Positions 6,586-7,801 of a DNA stretch of 7,801 bases are shown in pieces. Positions within the stretch are counted from its first letter, which is position 1. Every line of letters starts with the position of its first letter. Under the pieces are notes generated by a model. It ran no database searches and had not been told where the DNA came from. It saw only the letters and a program-made list of their open reading frames with translations. The position numbers and the translations under genes are program-made. The DNA comes from CAZXCK01 sp964639225 (GTDB lineage: Bacteria; Chloroflexota; Anaerolineae; Aggregatilineales; Phototrophicaceae), in assembly GCA_964639225.1 (NCBI GenBank), contig CAZXCK010000165.1, forward strand, positions 1-7,801, written 5' to 3'.

Positions 6586-7091
6586 CGGCCTATCGTGTAG
6601 GGAATAAGTGCATTGTGCGCAGAATTAACGACAAGAAGGACGTTCCACCGGAGCTGGACGAATCGGTGATCGGGACGATGCGGATCAACCCCAGGTCTTA
6701 CAAGAAGATCTGGAATCATGACATGATAGACCGCACCAAGTACGCCCTGGCCGGTTTGCTCTATCTGCTGCTCCGCGAGCGCAGCATCGGCAACATCGCC
6801 AAAACGGCGGCGCTCGTGCTGGCGCTGTCCCTGTGGCTGCGCATCGACCTGGTACACGGCGTGCTGATTTTCCTGTCGTTCGCCCTGCTGTGGACCGTGG
6901 AAACCCTTAATTCGGCCATCGAGGCGGTGGTCGATCTTGTGACGCAGGAGATCCACCCGATGGCCAAAGTCGCCAAAGACGTGGCCGCCTCGGCGACCCT
7001 GGTGGCCACCATCACGGCGTCCATCACCACCCTGATCTTCATCGGGCCGCCGCTCTACGAAAAGCTAAAACCGTTTCTCGTTTCACCCTGA
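6582..7091 (+). CDS. dgkA: DgkA-family lipid kinase, paralog 2 (long N-terminus)
   Basis: This 169-residue DgkA-family membrane kinase overlaps paralog 1 by 4 nt (GTGA) if it starts at GTG 6582. Conserved residues match E. coli DgkA by spacing: E66 (Glu28), E107 (Glu69, in VETLNSAIEAVVDL), N110, E114, D118 (Asp80) and K132-D133 (AKDVAAS). The Arg32 equivalent is G70. The catalytic set is otherwise intact, so this copy is probably active on diacylglycerol or undecaprenol; the sequence does not decide which. The extension carries MRINP (33-37), matching the ARIDP of its neighbours. The C-terminus GPPLYEKLKPFLVSP departs from the PPLLDKLG ending of the other two. The start is uncertain: GTG 6582 has no well-spaced ribosome site, whereas GTG 6615 has AGGGA (6599-6603) 11 nt upstream. 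The first ~150 nt are less GC-biased and use AGA and AGG codons that are rare elsewhere in the window. Confidence 0.83.
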   Translation: MTAYRVGNKCIVRRINDKKDVPPELDESVIGTMRINPRSYKKIWNHDMIDRTKYALAGLLYLLLRERSIGNIAKTAALVLALSLWLRIDLVHGVLIFLSFALLWTVETLNSAIEAVVDLVTQEIHPMAKVAKDVAASATLVATITASITTLIFIGPPLYEKLKPFLVSP

Positions 7092-7114
7092 CGTAGACCA
7101 GACGGAGCCGTTAT

Positions 7115-7594
7115 TTGACCAAAAACGACCAGCCACACGACAAACAGCAGGGCGAAAATAACCACGACATCGACGACTCGGTGCTGGGGACCGCCCGCAT
7201 TGACCCCAACGATTTTCGCTCCACTTCGGCCAATCCCGACCGGCTGAGCAGCTTCAAATACTCGGTCGCCGGCATGATCTATATGTTCCGCCACGAGCAG
7301 AGCATTAAGGCGCTGTCGATGGTGACGTTCGCCATTCTGCTGATGCTGCTGTGGCTGGATGTCGGCAACGTGGATGCGGCGCTCGTTCTGCTCAGTCTGG
7401 GCATCGTCTGGATGGGCGAGTTTATCAACTCGGCTGTCGAGGCCGTCGTGGACCTGGCCACCGATCAGGTTCACCCCCTGGCCAAAGTGGCCAAAGACGT
7501 GGCCGCCTCGGCGGTGATGCTCGGCACCTTCATCATGCTGCTCGTCACCGCGATGATCCTCGCGCCGCCCCTGCTGGATAAGCTCGGCATCTAG
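7115..7594 (+). CDS. dgkA: DgkA-family lipid kinase, paralog 3
   Basis: This third consecutive DgkA-family kinase has 159 residues. The active-site set is complete by alignment to E. coli DgkA: E61 (Glu28), E102 (Glu69, in GEFINSAVEAVVDL), N105, E109, D113 (Asp80) and K127-D128 (AKVAKDVAAS). The Arg32 equivalent is K65. The hydrophilic N-terminus (~1-45, Asn/Asp/Gln-rich) contains ARIDP (27-31). Three membrane helices lie at ~66-81, 86-101 and 128-150. The protein ends in PPLLDKLGI, almost the same as paralog 1 (PPLLDKLGM), while the AKVAKDVAASA stretch is shared with paralog 2. The start is a TTG at 7115 supported by GGAG (7104-7107) 7 nt upstream; the gap to paralog 2 is 23 nt. It ends only 10 bp before the stop of the converging gene on the other strand. 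Confidence 0.85.
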   Translation: MTKNDQPHDKQQGENNHDIDDSVLGTARIDPNDFRSTSANPDRLSSFKYSVAGMIYMFRHEQSIKALSMVTFAILLMLLWLDVGNVDAALVLLSLGIVWMGEFINSAVEAVVDLATDQVHPLAKVAKDVAASAVMLGTFIMLLVTAMILAPPLLDKLGI

Positions 7595-7604
7595 GGCCGC
7601 CTGC

Positions 7605-7801
7605 CTACCGGCGCGGCACGCTGCCGATCACCGGAATACCCATCGTCTCCAGTTCTTCGGCGCGGCGCAGGGTCGGGTCCAGATAGTCGACCAGGAACGC
7701 CAGTCCCACCCCGCCCACCAGCGCCAGCGCCAGTTGCAGCAGCGGGCCAAAGCGGTCGGTGAGCGGCGGCGGCGCGCCGACGATGCGCGGGTCGTCCAGC
7801 A
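7605..7801 (-). CDS. Wzz-type polysaccharide chain-length/co-polymerase protein, C-terminal part
   Basis: Only the last 64 residues are in the window; the 5' end lies beyond 7801. The reverse strand reads from about LDDPRIVGAPPPLTD, through a hydrophobic helix (LLQLALALVGGVGLAFLVDYLD), to PTLRRAEELE and the end GIPVIGSVPRR. This is the usual C-terminal signature of Wzz/Wzc-like proteins: second membrane helix, short cytosolic D-P-T-L-R stretch, then G-x-P-V-(I/L)-G. The protein stops where bacterial tyrosine-kinase fusions would continue into the ATP-binding domain, so it appears to be the kinase-less form or to have a separate kinase. These proteins govern chain length and export of capsule, O-antigen or exopolysaccharide built on undecaprenyl phosphate. 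It converges on the third dgkA with no room for a normal terminator between them. Confidence 0.75.
   Translation of the reverse strand, partial: LDDPRIVGAPPPLTDRFGPLLQLALALVGGVGLAFLVDYLDPTLRRAEELETMGIPVIGSVPRR

Noticed and set aside
6139..7594. One DgkA gene broken by frameshifts
   Set aside because: Each of the three frames encodes a complete kinase with all three helices and its own motif set, and two of the three have a well-placed ribosome site, so they are separate genes.
7596..7617. Bidirectional terminator between dgkA paralog 3 and the Wzz-like gene
   Set aside because: Only a 5-bp stem GCCGC/GCGGC with a 12-nt loop is seen, without T-runs and mostly inside the converging coding sequence.

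Overview
The window is GC-rich, tightly packed bacterial chromosome with almost every gene on the + strand. The gene content and order (mtaB/yqeV, yqeY, a 7TM-HD phosphodiesterase, ybeY, dgkA) match a housekeeping block best known from Firmicutes (B. subtilis yqeV ... yqeY ... yqfF-yqfG-dgkA). The high GC, the codon use, the ATG/GTG/TTG starts and the style of palindromic intergenic repeats point more to Chloroflexota (Anaerolineae-like). That assignment is inference; there is no rRNA or other marker gene here.

Layout. Positions 1-320 are non-coding and hold two near-identical 89-bp direct repeats, each carrying a REP-like hairpin, followed by a plausible promoter. Then come a membrane-anchored protein with a predicted lectin/LamG-like fold (321-1124), the tRNA ms2t6A methylthiotransferase MtaB (1155-2447), a 104-bp gap with a compound triple palindrome (2462-2524), YqeY (2552-3001), a large PgpH-type c-di-AMP phosphodiesterase with an unusual 165-residue disordered tail (3007-5637), the rRNA-maturation endonuclease YbeY (5634-6155), and three consecutive DgkA-family lipid kinase paralogs (6139-6585, 6582-7091, 7115-7594). 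On the other strand, ending 10 bp from the third kinase, is the C-terminus of a Wzz-type polysaccharide chain-length/co-polymerase protein (7605-7801, 5' end outside the window).

How the genes fit together. From yqeY to the third dgkA the genes overlap or are separated by at most 23 nt, so they are probably co-transcribed. The themes are translation quality (MtaB, YqeY, YbeY), c-di-AMP turnover (PgpH), and lipid-carrier or diacylglycerol phosphorylation (DgkA). The neighbouring Wzz protein belongs to undecaprenyl-phosphate-dependent polysaccharide export, which fits an undecaprenol kinase role for at least one DgkA.

Most notable point. A single dgkA is normal at this place; here there are three in a row. 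They share an N-terminal R-I-(D/N)-P motif not found in E. coli DgkA. The first copy has lost two acidic positions of the family, including the metal-binding Glu28 equivalent. Because DgkA works as a trimer with active sites at subunit interfaces, a hetero-oligomeric kinase with specialised subunits is a testable possibility.
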